A DNA stretch of 64,000 nucleotides from NCBI RefSeq assembly GCF_001522545.3, contig NC_031781.1:9119487-9183486 (forward strand). The letters are read 5' to 3'. Of this stretch, positions 13,282 to 26,085 are shown piece after piece. A model generated the notes under the pieces. That model made no database searches. It was not told the DNA's origin and saw only the letters and a list, made by a program, of their open reading frames with translations. A program made the position numbers and the translations under genes. Every line of letters starts with the position of its first letter. The stretch's first letter is position 1. This stretch comes from Parus major (lineage: Eukaryota > Chordata > Aves > Passeriformes > Paridae).

Positions 13282-13733
13282 TGATGCCTTGAGTTTTAGC
13301 TTTTATGTTTTTCATATTCTGTGGTGCCTAGCTGTGTAGTTTTAAGCTTCGTATTGTTAGTGAGCTCTCTTCCCAGAGTAGACAGACAAAACAATTCCTT
13401 TTCTAGATTGATACCAAGGACAATCATTACAAGTTTCAGGCCCAAAAGCATAAACAACGCTGGACTGAAGAGAGAAAACAAGAAGGATGGGACTTCATAA
13501 TGTGAAGCAGGGATTGAACAATTAACCCTGATATGCACATGAACCAAAACATAAAAATGTGTGACCTCGTGACCAGTAGTCCATTTTGTGACCATTTTTG
13601 GTCCAGCCTGGGTGTAGCCCTGGCCAGGCTCTTGTACTTCCTAAGGTGTATCCTTTAATGCCTTTCAATAAATACCTACTTTATTCTTAAACCTGCCTAG
13701 CCTCTGTTCTAGGTCAGCCTTCTCTAGGCATCA
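13282..13733 (+). mobile_element. Solo LTR of a songbird-type endogenous retrovirus
   Basis: This 452-bp element is bounded by perfect 7-bp inverted termini, TGATGCC at the left and GGCATCA at the right. A 4-bp direct repeat, ACAG, flanks it at 13278-13281 and 13734-13737 and probably represents the target-site duplication. A polyadenylation signal, AATAAA, lies at 13667-13672, placing R/U5 at the right-hand end and giving plus-strand orientation, opposite to EEFSEC. No gag, pol or env sequence adjoins it, so it is a recombination-derived solo LTR. The sequence resembles abundant LTRs I associate with passerine ERVs. The family name is not certain. Its poly(A) signal is antisense to the host gene and should not truncate EEFSEC. 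Confidence 0.85.
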
Positions 13734-14581
13734 ACAGGTAAATGCAAAGATTTTGATGACCAACAGCAGTCAAGTTTGATTCTTTCTCTCCCAGTGCTAC
13801 ACTCAATCCTGGCATTAGAGAAGAAAGATACCAAAAGGGAAAACTGAGCAGTAAAAAATGCAATGACAGGGTACTCGAATTTTTGTAGAACATTTTCCAT
13901 TACCTCAGCAGATGAGAAAAAACAGGAAGCTCAGGCATGAAATTTCAGTAAAATGTACTACCTGAAAACCTAAATTTGCTAGCTTAAGTATGATTTTTAA
14001 AAAAATATTGTGTAGTAAATGCTGTATATTCCATGGATTTCATTTTTATGTGAAACAGGAAAAATGTCACACTTTCTTGTAGAGAGACAAAAAAGTTGGA
14101 GAAAAAATATTCTTGTTTTATTAAAAAAATTAACCTTACAGTCCAGAAGGGTGCCATGCACAAGGGATACACAAGAAAAATACTGTGATGCTGAAACTTA
14201 ATGAATTTACAGTTCTTACTATTCAATCAGTGCTCTGAAAGTAATCAGAACAGGAACAAAAAGCCAAACCATAAATGCCTGATTTCTCCTGGGTAAACTG
14301 GTAGTTAAACTGCAGGGAATTTATTTTAATTCCAGCAGCAAGCAGGGGGGCTTAGGAGACCCCACATCAGATTAGCAGCAATGCTTTACAAATGGGCACT
14401 ATTGAATTCCACTGCATGCCAGTTATGGAAGTGTGTTTGTATCGCGAACCCGGGAAGGCGGACGTTACATGCCCCTGCCTCCCTCTCTTCCAGCCTTTCA
14501 GGAAGCTATGAAGCTAATTTTCCCCAGCAGTATTCTCTAAAGAAAAAGTTCACTTCTTGTGAAGGTAACTTGTATTTTTTA

Positions 14582-14596
14582 ATTATTATTATTATT
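14582..14596. repeat. (ATT)5 microsatellite
   Basis: Five perfect ATT units in intron 5, flanked by T-rich sequence. Confidence 0.9.
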
Positions 14597-16774
14597 TTAT
14601 GTCTCCCCAGGGAAGGTGGGGAGGGGGGAGCTTCCTTGCTCAACAGAGAAAGAAATTTTCCTGTATCAGTGCCAAGAATAGACACCCTAAATTCAGCGAT
14701 CCTAATCTCCAGCCATCCATCAGCAGCAGGGTGGAACCAGCTGATTCAAATTTTCTATTAGCTGGTGACTTTGTGTACTAAAATAAGTCTCTGTACCACC
14801 CAATTGTTCCTGCTGCTGTGCTCTGCAAAGCGCAGACTTGAGCAGCAGCTACCTTGGCTGTAAGTACTTCCCCGGCAGGCCCTTCATACCTGGCACAGTC
14901 CTCTTCCCACCAACCCTTCCAAGTCCCTCAGTGCTCCTGGGACTTTACACCATGAGCCTTTCCTACAATAATTGCTCAATTATCCCTTCAGCATGCATCA
15001 GGGAAAATGCCAGCTCCAAGTATCTTCAGTACTATGGGAAGCAGAATCTGGGTACAAACAAAGCTGCAGAAACTACTCGATGGTAAGTGTCCCTTTACAG
15101 GACCAGTTAGTATCCATACACACAGTGATCAAGGCACATATATAGGGCACACTGTGGTACAAAGGCAGGATAAAATAATAAACCTTCCTTATCTACATTT
15201 TAAAAGGCACAGGAAAATAAAACAGTTCACTAACATAGCCTAATAAACTATCCTGTTGGTCAAATATTAAATAAAGCATGTTCATTGCTTGTTGTGTGGG
15301 CCAGAAAATAAATTATGTGTAATTGATTAACAATATTCCATTATTTACACAGTAAAATCAAGAACAGAATATATAAACTGGCTAACAGTTTGAAAGTAAC
15401 ACTAAATAAAAACAATTAAAATTGTATGACTAGGGCTAACAGCAAGCTGTTAACCCCATCAGACAACTTACACAGTTGGTACTCTGAAAGTTTTGAAGTA
15501 CCATAGATTAGTGCCATGTATTGGGAACAAAAATAAACAATGTGAGATCAGTTCACCTCAGTTAGAAAAGCATCTGTTCCTATTGTTATTGTAAGCCAGG
15601 TCTCACTGGATCCTGGCAGCATGGGCCATGCACAAGTGTGTCTATCTTTAGCTGATACAGGCAAATGTTTCATGAGTTCAGAAAACTCCTGAGTGCCAGG
15701 AGAATGTCAGACACAGATATTTGGTCTAGAGATTCTCTGAAGCTTAGAGCCCAGAACACTTTGGACCCTCATTCTAGTTCAGAATCTCCATCAGCCAGGG
15801 AGAAAGGCAGCTGCACGTGTCAAACAAAGGAGACAATACACCCGCTACCAAAATCGTGAAGAGTGGCTACGGATTTTTGGTTTTTCAGGTAACCCATAAA
15901 AACAAAGATAAAAATTCAGAATGCTCCAGACATCCCCCTCCTAATTACCTTCCTTTCTAGTGACAAAACTGGCATTCAAAAAACCAATACAATGCCTCCA
16001 AAATCAGTAGTGAAAATTCAAAGGAGAAACTCATATTTCCTTTTTTGTTAAGAGCTAAAATTTCAACAGAAACCTGAGGAAAAAAAACCAAAGAAATATG
16101 AATTAGCTATTTGATTAATTCAGTGAGGTATTTTGAAGAGCCTCACTAATCATGCCCTAGCAGGGATCTTCCTACTATTAAATTAGTAAAACAAACAAAC
16201 AATATTCAAGGAGTCTGCATTATACATAGCAAACACAGTATCGTATGCCAAGTGTTTAGTCTCCTATGGCAAATTAAGGAGAGATATTATGCAATCCTCA
16301 ACTCAGCTTTATGGAATTTTGAGAAGAACGATGTTAAATGTTTTGTTCAAACAATGAATTTTTGAGTTAGGAAAATCTAAAGAAAAGAGTTTTTTACCCA
16401 ATATTTAATAGATCACCTATCATACCAATACATCAAGTAAAAAAATGCTGAAGTTTCTTTCAACTTTGTTCACTAAGGGGTAAACAATTAAGTTATTTAT
16501 ACACTGTACATCTCCACCTAAACCATTTATCATGAAAAATTCTACTATGCAATGTGTAAACAAGTGATTCCCCACTGTTGACTGAAGGGTAACCACCACC
16601 AAGGCCAAACCTATGCCAGCAATGTAACACCAACCACTAGAGAGCTCATCTCTCCAATTCTGACAGCAGAGAACAAACAAATCCCCTTTCATTTTCACTG
16701 TAGCTGCTAACTCTTCCAGAAACCATCTCTGTTTTCTGCTACACTGAGATGGGTCAAATACAAGCACTATAGCA

Positions 16775-16795
16775 GATGATGATGATTATTATTAT
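16775..16795. repeat. Compound (GAT)n(TAT)n microsatellite
   Basis: Four GAT units run directly into three TAT units, 21 bp in all, in intron 5 about 600 bp from exon 5 on its downstream side. Confidence 0.9.
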
Positions 16796-17370
16796 CTGTG
16801 TGACATAGAAACAACATGCATTAGGCACAGCTTGAGTTCTCCATGTGAACCTGACTGCAACTTCGACATGCTATCAATTGTAAGGCATCCTGTAGGAAAT
16901 TTCTTTTTACCTACTAAAATAAATACTGTTATTCATTAAAATGTAAAGATTAAAAAAAAATAATTACTTGAGTTCTTTGTGTTATTTAACGAAATCCTAC
17001 TTTGTTTTCCACTGTCTTTACATTTTCAATGTACTGCAGACTGTGTAAAATACATCAGTGGAAAGCTGGATGTTTTGTCACTTAGGAAGGTGCACAAAGC
17101 AGTCTCTGGGAGGAACACACTGATCAGACTCCAAAAGGATCAGTGAAAAAACAGCACCAAATTACTCAACTGGGTTGCACTGAATAAACCAGTCACTTTA
17201 AATAGTGATTTCTGTCTGCAGGCAGACCAGATGTAATACACTGGGGAATACAAACATTAGAAAGACCCATGTAAAGGTTCTGGAAACACAGTGACAATTC
17301 TGTAGCCCACCAACATCTGTACAGGACAAATACTTCCAGTTCCCATATATAGCACAGAGAGACAGCTTAC

Positions 17371-18012
17371 CCTTTCCACTTGTCCTTCTTTGTGCTTCTG
17401 TTTGTACACTTTCAGCTTTGGAAGGAAAGTCTCTGTGTAGTTCTTGTCTTCCATGCCTTGGAGCAGTACCCCATGGAATGCCAGCCTGCAGGTATTGGCA
17501 TGAATATCTGTATCCAGCTTAGAGCCGATCACAAGGCACAGTTTAGGACAAGTGACTGGTTTTTCAAACTCCAGCAAAGCCCACTGTTGTTTTGGGAGCT
17601 GGACTTCTCCTGAGTGGTCATTTTCTTTGTTCTCCTCTGAAGAAACTGAGTCCTTGGACAAATATTCCTCCTGATAAAGATAATCTTTTTCAAAATCAAA
17701 AACATTTTCTTGAATTTCTTCATGGAAGTTAGCAGGGGCTGGACTGAAAAACATCACTCTTCCCATAACTGTTTCATGACCAACTGTGATGTGGAACTTG
17801 GCTTTAGTCTGAAGAGCTCCTCGAAAATACTGAATTTTCTTCAAGGAAATTATGGCAGCGTGGATGGTGTGAAGTGAATCTGGGGTGCAAATCAGGCCTC
17901 GTTCCAGCAGTTTGGGATCAAACTGGGTCACACAGACACCTACTCTGTCACCCTGCATTGCATAAGTCACAGGAGTATGGAACATCTGCATGGACTTGAC
18001 CCTCTTTGTCAC
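17371..18012 (-). CDS. EEFSEC: EEFSEC exon 5: rest of domain II, domain III, start of domain IV
   Basis: This is the largest exon: 642 nt, 214 codons, phase 0 at both ends. The acceptor is TTCTTCTATAG and the donor AGG|GTAAGC. The peptide starts VTKRVKSMQMFHTPV, contains GDRVGVCVTQFDPKLLERG and AKFHITVGHETVMGR (barrels of domains II and III), then an acidic linker at exon residues about 95-140, then QQWALLEFEKPVTCPKLCL and CRLAFHG, and ends KHKEGQVER. It matches human residues near 263-478 at high identity except in the linker. Domain III contacts tRNA, and the tail leads into the SelB/eEFSec-specific domain IV, which links the factor to the SECIS machinery. In this frame translation continues past the donor only into intron sequence, so the exon ends at the GT. 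Confidence 0.97.
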
Positions 18013-21000
18013 CTATAGAAGAAAGGAGAACAAAAAGAATGAAACAATTAATTGCACATGAGTGCATGAGAAGCACTCATATATGCTTGGTACATGATAT
18101 ATGCTAATATTGTGATGCATCAGCCACACATGACACCCTGCTGTCTTCTAAGACAACTGACCTTCTACAAGAGTCCACAACTCAAAAGGTAGAAAGCCAA
18201 TAGTCTGAGAACTCCATCACTTAAAATTACCACATATTTGAGCCCCCTAGATCATTCTTCCTCTGTTCATGAGACTGACGATTACCACGACCTCAATTAT
18301 GTTGATATTTACATCATCTGTGCTGCAGTACCCACAATACTATCTGCAAATAATCAGATATACCCACACTGTGGAATAGCTTAAATATACTCCATTAAGC
18401 ATCTGCAACATCAGAAGTATAGCACTGCAATGCCTATTCACACACCTATGTACCTGCTTTCCCACCCCTTCCATGAAAATCCTTTCACTCTCCTCTTTGA
18501 CATGGTTGAATAAACTGTAAAATGTGCAGAGCAAAAAAACCTTGTATTTGCACAGCACCCAGCACAATGAACTCTCATGAACCATCACTACAAAATAATC
18601 AGTAATACAAAAGCCCACCCTTTCCTAGTCTATAGTATTCCATATGCTAAAATAGAAAATCCTCAAAGCTTTCTTAGGAAGATTTGAATGTTCATAAACA
18701 TGCAGCTAGCATTGCTGTGACAAAATGTGAGGCTCCATATCTCAGGAATATTATAGGAAAAGTGAAACACCAATCACTATTTATACTAAAATTTCCTAGA
18801 TGCTATCCAATTTTGGCCTTAACGAGCTTGAAACTGTATTACTTATTTCAAGGAAAGGAGAAGAATGAAATAAGCTTTTAGAGATCAGTCTAGGCTCAGC
18901 TTGATCAGACTAAACTGGTTTAGCTTAATAATGATTTATTTTTGGCTTTTTTCTTTTTCAGTTCAGCAAACCACCACCCTTAATAAGTATACCCATCCCC
19001 TCAAATTGCATGTAACCAAAATGTTTCTCTGGTAATACATTTATGGTGTCACCTGTTGCATTCATACTAATGCTGGATGCTTGGGTAGATAATCACTCTG
19101 CTTCATACATGCCTACATTAGATAGCTTTTAATACTGAAATGGTATCTTTGGAAATAAAACAAAACTCCTAAATAAATTTTACATACTCCAACAAAAGTC
19201 CTTAGTACAGAAAAATTATACAAGGCATTTTGAAGGGCTGAAATCTCAACATTCAGATCCAAGAACTGAACTCTCCATGAGGATGCTCAGTTCCAGAGAT
19301 AATTTATTTAGTATGCTTTTATCTAAATACAATAGATTATACTGTGACTGTGTACAGAACAACAGCATTGCTAGGACAGATCTTAATTCTCAGCATAATT
19401 TCTTCTTCCATCTCCCTTTACTTAGCATCAAAGCTATCAAAAAGGTTCATGCCAAATGCTACTGTGCAACTCTCAGCATTCAAGCCTTTACCTTCTTATT
19501 CAGCTTAAACTATTCTCAAATCAATCTCCAACCACTGTGCTATCCCTTAGTAGCCCATTTTATAATCTCAGCCTACCCATTTATCTTCTGACTCCTGAAA
19601 ATTAAAAAACAAAATTTGCAAGCATTGATGAAGAGATTCCAAACCAAAGGACTGGACTTGGCAGAGCTGGGTTTCATCCTCAGATGTCTCACAGCTTCAG
19701 TGCACAGCATTTAGAACAATTCAGAACAGTCTAAGGAACTTAATTATTTTAATCATAGGGTTATTTACTCAGTAATTTATAATACTGAGAATACCAGCTT
19801 TTCCCCTGCATCTTAGCTGCAATGCATAAGTGGAAACAAAACCATGTTTTTCATGTTCTCCTTCTCCACAAAGCCTGCTGCCCTGCATGGAGGACATCTC
19901 ACTTGGCTCCAGGTGATCTTTCTACACCTATTCCCAACATCACCTGACTCAGAGGGGAACAAATTGCAGAAACTTAGATCAAAATAGAAGAGCAAATGAA
20001 AAGTCTACTGGCTGAACTAAAACCTTCAGTAACTGAAATATTAAGAGGTCTCCAAATAAGTCAGCAAAAAATGGTCACAGGCAATATATAGAAAGCTTTA
20101 AAAAAAGAAAAAAGAAAATCTAGCAGCTACATGCCTTCTGGAAAACAACAAAAATATTGTATTCCTTTTGGAAATCATAATTATACAAACAACAATACCC
20201 ATGAGCTTCACCACTACGAATATTGTTTGGGTTCCCTGAGCCTCTGGCTGCTAACCAAAACCAAAAGAAACACCCTGTTACAGATTATAATGTTATTATT
20301 ACAACATTTCTCAAATCAAATGCCACATCAATGCCTGTGAATTCCTGAAGAATCCACAAAATATTATGAGAAAGGAGATCAAGAGGTATGTTCATGTAAG
20401 AGAAAAAAACCTCACTAAAAATGCCTGAACCAAAGCAGTTTGTCAAGATATTAACTAGTGTCAAAACAGACTTAAAAGGCCACTGTAAATACTTGATAGT
20501 TTCAGTTTCAAGAATTTTTGTACTCAAATATACATTCATTACCCCTTTAGCTAAACCTCCTGAACAATACTAGCCATATAGATAAATTGGAGAGAAACAA
20601 TTTAGCATTTACCTCCAGCTTTCCATTGACTTCCAAGATGGTATTTTTAAAGGCTGGAAGTAGAGGGACTTGAATCAAATCTTTCCCAAACCCTTCCTTC
20701 TTTCATCCACTACCTCTCCCTCTCCAGTTACAATCATTATTATAGTTACAACAATGGTGACACAAGTAATGTTTAATGACTTCAAGAAGAAAAATCAAAC
20801 ATAAAACCCCCAAGGTTTTCTAAACATAAATGTTTCAAAGATATTACAAGCACTACAAGAAGGAAACAGCCATATGAAAAGTACCAGCCCAAATCTTTCT
20901 GAAAGACTTCTGTGATTTCACATGTGGTAATACTGGCAGTAAATCCTTCCTTTTCAACAACCATGGATGGGGTCAATAAACTGGCAAGAGCTAAAGAATC

Positions 21001-23168
21001 TTCCAGCATCATCACTCCTCAAAACAAAATTGGAACCAGAAGATGCACAAGAGATCTGTCTAGTTTTCTATTTTAAATGAAGTCACAAAGACTTTATTAT
21101 TAGTATTCCAGTTTATAATATTATTTTTTAGACTTACCCACCTAAACAGATGAACGTATTACAGTCTACTTCTGTTAATCTGAAACATCTTTAACAGAAT
21201 TTAGATAACATTTAAGAATAAAAAATGCAATTGGAAAACTCAGTTGTGTGCATATAATCAGAACACATACTGGCTTTTAATTAGGCATCCATGAAACTTT
21301 CATCAGCATTATGCCTACTCTCTCCTGTTAAATTAACTCAAATGATTAGGCACACCTGACATGCAACCCATCAATGATCAGGAGAATGAACAAGTACTTT
21401 TGAAATAGTCACTTCACGTGATTAAATTTTTTCATTGTGATTTACAGTTCTCGACCATAGCACACAGAGCTGTTTGTATTAGAATATAAGTTGTGTTCTG
21501 CCATATTCCTCAGTATTCAACTACATTAAATAATATGCAGTTGTAAAGCATCACTTCCTGTGACAAAAAGTCTGCTGTAATTCCTATGTGCAAGATAAAG
21601 GTTGTGGTGGAGTATGGACACAAAAGTATTTTCCACTGTTGAATGAGGCTCCTGCTAATGCATTTGCTCATGGTCTCCACAGTTTCAAATGCAAGTTCAA
21701 GAACAGTTTGGATCTTGACTAAATCTCTTTCAGAAAACATTATCCTAATTGAAAAAACATTGTAAATTTGCAGAATTATGTAAAGATCCACTCACCCCAT
21801 CGCCCCCACCAACCAAAGCAGGTTATCTGTGCTGCCCCCAGCTCTCTCCCAGGAGGGAAGCCCTGCACATTGTGGCTGTGCTCACTCAGAGCTCTAAGAA
21901 CCACCTGATTTCCTTCTAGCTGGGTCTGACTTTCAGAGGTCTGTTTGTCCTTGGACACAAGTAGAAAATGACATTCCATCACTCAACTTACTGAGATTCA
22001 CCACTTCATGCTGATTTATCCATTACCCTGCAGATTATTTGACCAGCTCATCTATACTTGTTCTAATTAGTACCTATTATTGTATCTGAAGTTTCCATAA
22101 ACATATCAGAGAAAGAATACACTCAAGCCCATTCCTTTTTTCCCCTCCTATTCTCAGCACCAGAACTGTCAAAGGAACACACAGCTCAGTATCATAACTG
22201 ACCATAACCTCTGTTCCAAGAACATAATGTTTGTAGGAACAAGAATCTGACCAGAACAATGCCAGTGCGACTGGGGGATGGATTAGATCACCCAAGTGAG
22301 TTGGAGTTGCATCTCCTTCAATAGGTCAGACATGGAACCAGCAGAGAAATGAATCAGGGAGTTGGTCTGCACCCACTGTATCAAATAACAAGAGCCAGAG
22401 TCGCTTTAAATCACTGATTTCCTGTTTTCTGAGCAGACCATGAACATCAGTACAATATTTCACTCTGATCCTGACTGACACAGACATTTGCCCATGGTTT
22501 AAAATACTCCAAATCTAGGATTTTTCTTCCAGAGGCTCAAGTACATAAGTAAAATTCATCTGTATTTTGTCTGGCCTTTAAAATACAAACCCAGAAGCAC
22601 TGAAAAGGGTGCAACTGACCCCCAGTATTAGATTTGTTTCTCTTATGCATATCTGGTTTCCCTATGTAAGGGATCCCTACAAGCTATAACAGAGTTCTAA
22701 GCTTTCACATATTTTCTTTAGCTTTACAGCAATGGATTTTTCAAGTAGAGAGTTTGGGCTGGATCACTCAGTCTACCTCTCTACCACCAGAATGAGGTAA
22801 AATACTTCCGAGATCTGTCCTGAGCAACAAGAATTTGTAACTGAGACCAGCTATGACAAATATCTTTGGCATTTCTTTGCATTTATTTCAAGCACACCAT
22901 TTTAGTACTCAAAATGCTGTCTGGAAAACAACTTTTATCTTCTGTTGTCCATGAAAATTATGCAAGGCCCATTTTATCAATCCATTCAAAGTGGGAAAAT
23001 TAGGTCTTCAGACACAAAGTGAACAATATTGAGTGCAACTTTAAAGTGACAGGCTCTGCAATGTGAACCATGTAGGTAAACATGGAGAACTTGGATACCA
23101 TTAGAAAACTTGCCACAAACTTTGCTAAGAAATTCACACACATTTTATTTTCTTGTGGCACAAGGGAA

Positions 23169-23194
23169 TTGATTATATGTCAACATATAATCAA
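23169..23194. repeat. 11-bp perfect inverted repeat, 4-nt loop
   Basis: The arms TTGATTATATG and CATATAATCAA are separated by TCAA. The repeat is AT-rich and lies in intron 4. Confidence 0.85.
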
Positions 23195-25919
23195 GAGTCA
23201 CATCATTTGCAGAGATTTGCTTCCTGCTTTAAATTTTAGTTTGTATAATCACATTAATGTTCCTAAAGCATATGTCAAAAGCCATAAAAAGGGTGAGAAA
23301 GAAGTTTGTATTCAAATGCAGATTGAAAAACACAAAAGAGAAATCAAAAGCATCCAAACAGTTCAGCCCCTGAGATAAACAAATGTATCCAATATACGAG
23401 AGCCCATTATTTTAAGACCAAAGGAAAAGCCCACTAAGATTTTCAAAGCAGTTTACTACAGACTAATAGAAAACAGGATACAGAAAAAGTCCACTAATGA
23501 CTTTTTGCACTGATATGTCAGACCTTTTTTTCCTTTATTTATCCAACTTCCATTAAGTTATCAGCCATATGCCATTGCTCATAGCTTTAGATAAAAACCT
23601 AGCTATCCTACTGCCTCTCAATACTGTGAGTGCACCTTTCTGATATGAGATACAGCAACCATACTTGCCTGTAATGCTGATGAGAAACTGCAAAGTTAAA
23701 ATAATTAGTCTCAATAATATGTTAGAGAAAATACTGATTATGAGTGCAGTATTTATAAAAGCAGTATTGCATATGCATTATAAAAAATAACCCCACTTCA
23801 AATAGTGAGGATTCCAACAAGTTTAAAAAGAAAAGTCACACTTCAGAGCCCAGTTCCTAAGAGCTGCACCTTTAAACTCACAGTGAAGAAGGAACTGAAA
23901 CTAAGAAAGCACCATTTCAGTCCTGAGGTTAGAAATACACCAAGTGCAAGCCTGACCAAATCAATACCCTAGCAAGAAAAAACACTCTGGAGAAGTATAA
24001 ACTGGCCATACATGTTGCAAAGTGTCAAATACATGAAACACCACCTCACTATCATCCAGAAGTGCATAATTATAAGCAGAAGGGGAGCAGCAAACTCCCA
24101 ACTGCATGACCAAAATGCATCCCATATCTACTGCTTTTGAAAGAGTGATCTTCCTTCCTCCCTATTGATCTACTACAAATTCAAATAAAGAACAGTATCT
24201 CATCTTCTCTCTTCCAGTATCCTCTCTTGGTGGTCAGAAGATACCAAACAACACTGGTCTCTTTTCTGAAAGGCTACCACAATGACTGAGAATTTTCAGT
24301 CAGCCTGTGTTTAAGCACATCAACTGAAATGAAGCAAAGCTCCAATTCAGACATAAAACTGCTCCATACATATAAGCAGATCTTTTTATAAATTCTTTTC
24401 TAAACATGAAGAATTTTGAATTCTTTGCTTTATGAGGGATGGCAAAGCCAAATCCCATAGATGAGCAAGCAGCCATGTATTTAGTAAAGCTGGCAAATCA
24501 CTCCTGCTCAAAAGCATTAAAAGGACATATGGGCTGCGAAGGCACAAGAGACCAACAAAGAGCCATCAGAAATAGAAAGTCACATCCTCCATCAAAATAA
24601 GAAGAAAAAAAAAAGTCTTCCATTTTAAGAAATAATGTACCAAGTATTTTCTAGATTCTCTGAGATGCCTTTGTGGTTCATGTAGTAACTAGTTAGTTGC
24701 AAAATTTTAACCAGGAATTCAAAACAGCATAAAATGGAGATAAAACAGGACGTGTCAATAAAACAAGAGCTGTCTATAACACATCATTGAACAGCAAATC
24801 ACAGTGCAAACTCTGCCCACTTCTGAGGTTGTGGAGAGCTTTCTCTTCTGAGTCAACAAGAACAACTATAGGACCAGCTACAAAGAGTAGAAATCTCAAA
24901 GAGTCAGAAATAGTTCCAAGTTTGTGGGTTCCAGCAAGATCATGTGGCTTAGTAGGAATTTGCTGAAAGACCTTGACTATTTCTAGAATCTATTATTTCT
25001 GCATGGCCTCACCTCCATGTGAGAAAGGAATATAGCATCTGGAGAAAAAATTATTTCACACTGAATGATTCTTTTAACTTAATTTTTTTAAAGTGAGTTT
25101 TATAAGGGCATTCACCATATGACCACTGTGGTGCTTATGTAACACCACACTATTACTATCAGATTTTATTTAATATATTCCTCCTTCTGGAAAAAGTAAC
25201 ACCAGAGCCTGAAGAGCCTGTACTGCAACACTGGCATAAAGCAATGTAAAAGGGGATACTAAAATCCATTCGTATTATTTCCTTTCCCAGCATCTAAAAT
25301 ATGCACCCAGTAAATAAAGAAGCAGGTCAATGACCTTACTCTCATGCTACTCTGCTTCAATACCATAATTTTAATTTATATTACATGTATGCTGTATTCA
25401 TGCAGAGAGTCACAAATCAAAAGATTAAGATTTTGCAGGTAAACTTAAGTGACCTTCTGTGCTTAAGCAGTCTCCTCTAGCCTTTAAATACATGAACCTC
25501 AATTTTTTTTTCAACAAAACCTAATCTATCCCATGTACAGGCCAGACAAATCTCACTGAATAAAAAAACCTGTCCTGTATTTATTTTCTTCTCATGACTG
25601 AACTGCCCAGAATTCATTATTTCCTGTAAACTATCGAATTCCCACAGTATTATATGTAGGCTATCTTACTGGAGTATTTATTTGGTAAACTCCAGTAATC
25701 TTGTCACCCTTGTGATATAACATGGCATTACGCCTCACTGCAGATAAACTCAACTGCATCATTTGTCACAATCCAAATTCTCAAGGAAAAATAAACAAAA
25801 CCAAACAATGTCCACTTCTTAATTTTTCAGAATTATTATAATTTCACAGCAATATTCCTCACCCACAGCAAAGCTTCCTATAGACTTAACCATTTCAGGT
25901 AACTTCTAACTCACACCAA

Positions 25920-26085
25920 CCTCCCTAAATCCATCCCATCCCTCCCCAGCTGCCACACAAGAATGTTGTGAGAGGTGTTGCCCAAACTTCATTCAAGTCA
26001 TGACTCCTCCTGTCTCTGTGTCCTGCCCCAGGAGACAATCAGGCTGCTCAAGCACCTTGCAGCATTTCCCAGTAACGTAAGTTCT
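25920..26085 (-). mobile_element. Probable ancient CR1 remnant
   Basis: On the plus strand the blocks CCATCCCATCCCTCCCCAGC, ACAAGAATGTTGTGAGAG and ATCAGGCTGCTCAAGCA occur in the same order as diverged pieces of the reverse complement of the CR1 reverse-transcriptase region just upstream of the part present in the 4.5-kb CR1. Divergence is high and the ends are vague. The call rests on remembered CR1 sequence and needs a library search. Confidence 0.5.

Larger units (their letters stand above)
2183..17370 (-). other. EEFSEC: EEFSEC intron 5 (15.2 kb)
   Basis: The intron is bounded by the exon 5 donor (GTAAGC) and the exon 6 acceptor (TTTTGCAG). It carries most of the recognisable mobile DNA in the window: a 5'-truncated CR1, a short LTR-like fragment next to it, and a 452-bp solo LTR. 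It also contains the exon-like segment at 2679-2942. The rest appears to be unique AT-rich sequence with small A/T microsatellites. Open frames of up to 158 codons occur here (12144-12620 plus, 16420-16767 minus), but neither looks like a known protein, and lengths like these are expected by chance in 64 kb. Confidence 0.9.

Noticed and set aside
16420..16767. 115-codon minus-strand frame with a hydrophobic stretch, close to exon 5
   Set aside because: No known family and no clear splice borders joining it to EEFSEC. Intron-retained or chance sequence is the simpler explanation.
21776..21982. GC-richer minus-strand open segment ending at a GGTGAGT donor-like site
   Set aside because: The acceptor side lacks a pyrimidine tract and the peptide is not recognisable. 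Likely a pseudo-exon.
22255..22330. Sequence resembling the CR1 3' end (GGGGGATGGATTAGATCACC)
   Set aside because: Only one short block matches, and the following bases do not continue the CR1 UTR convincingly.
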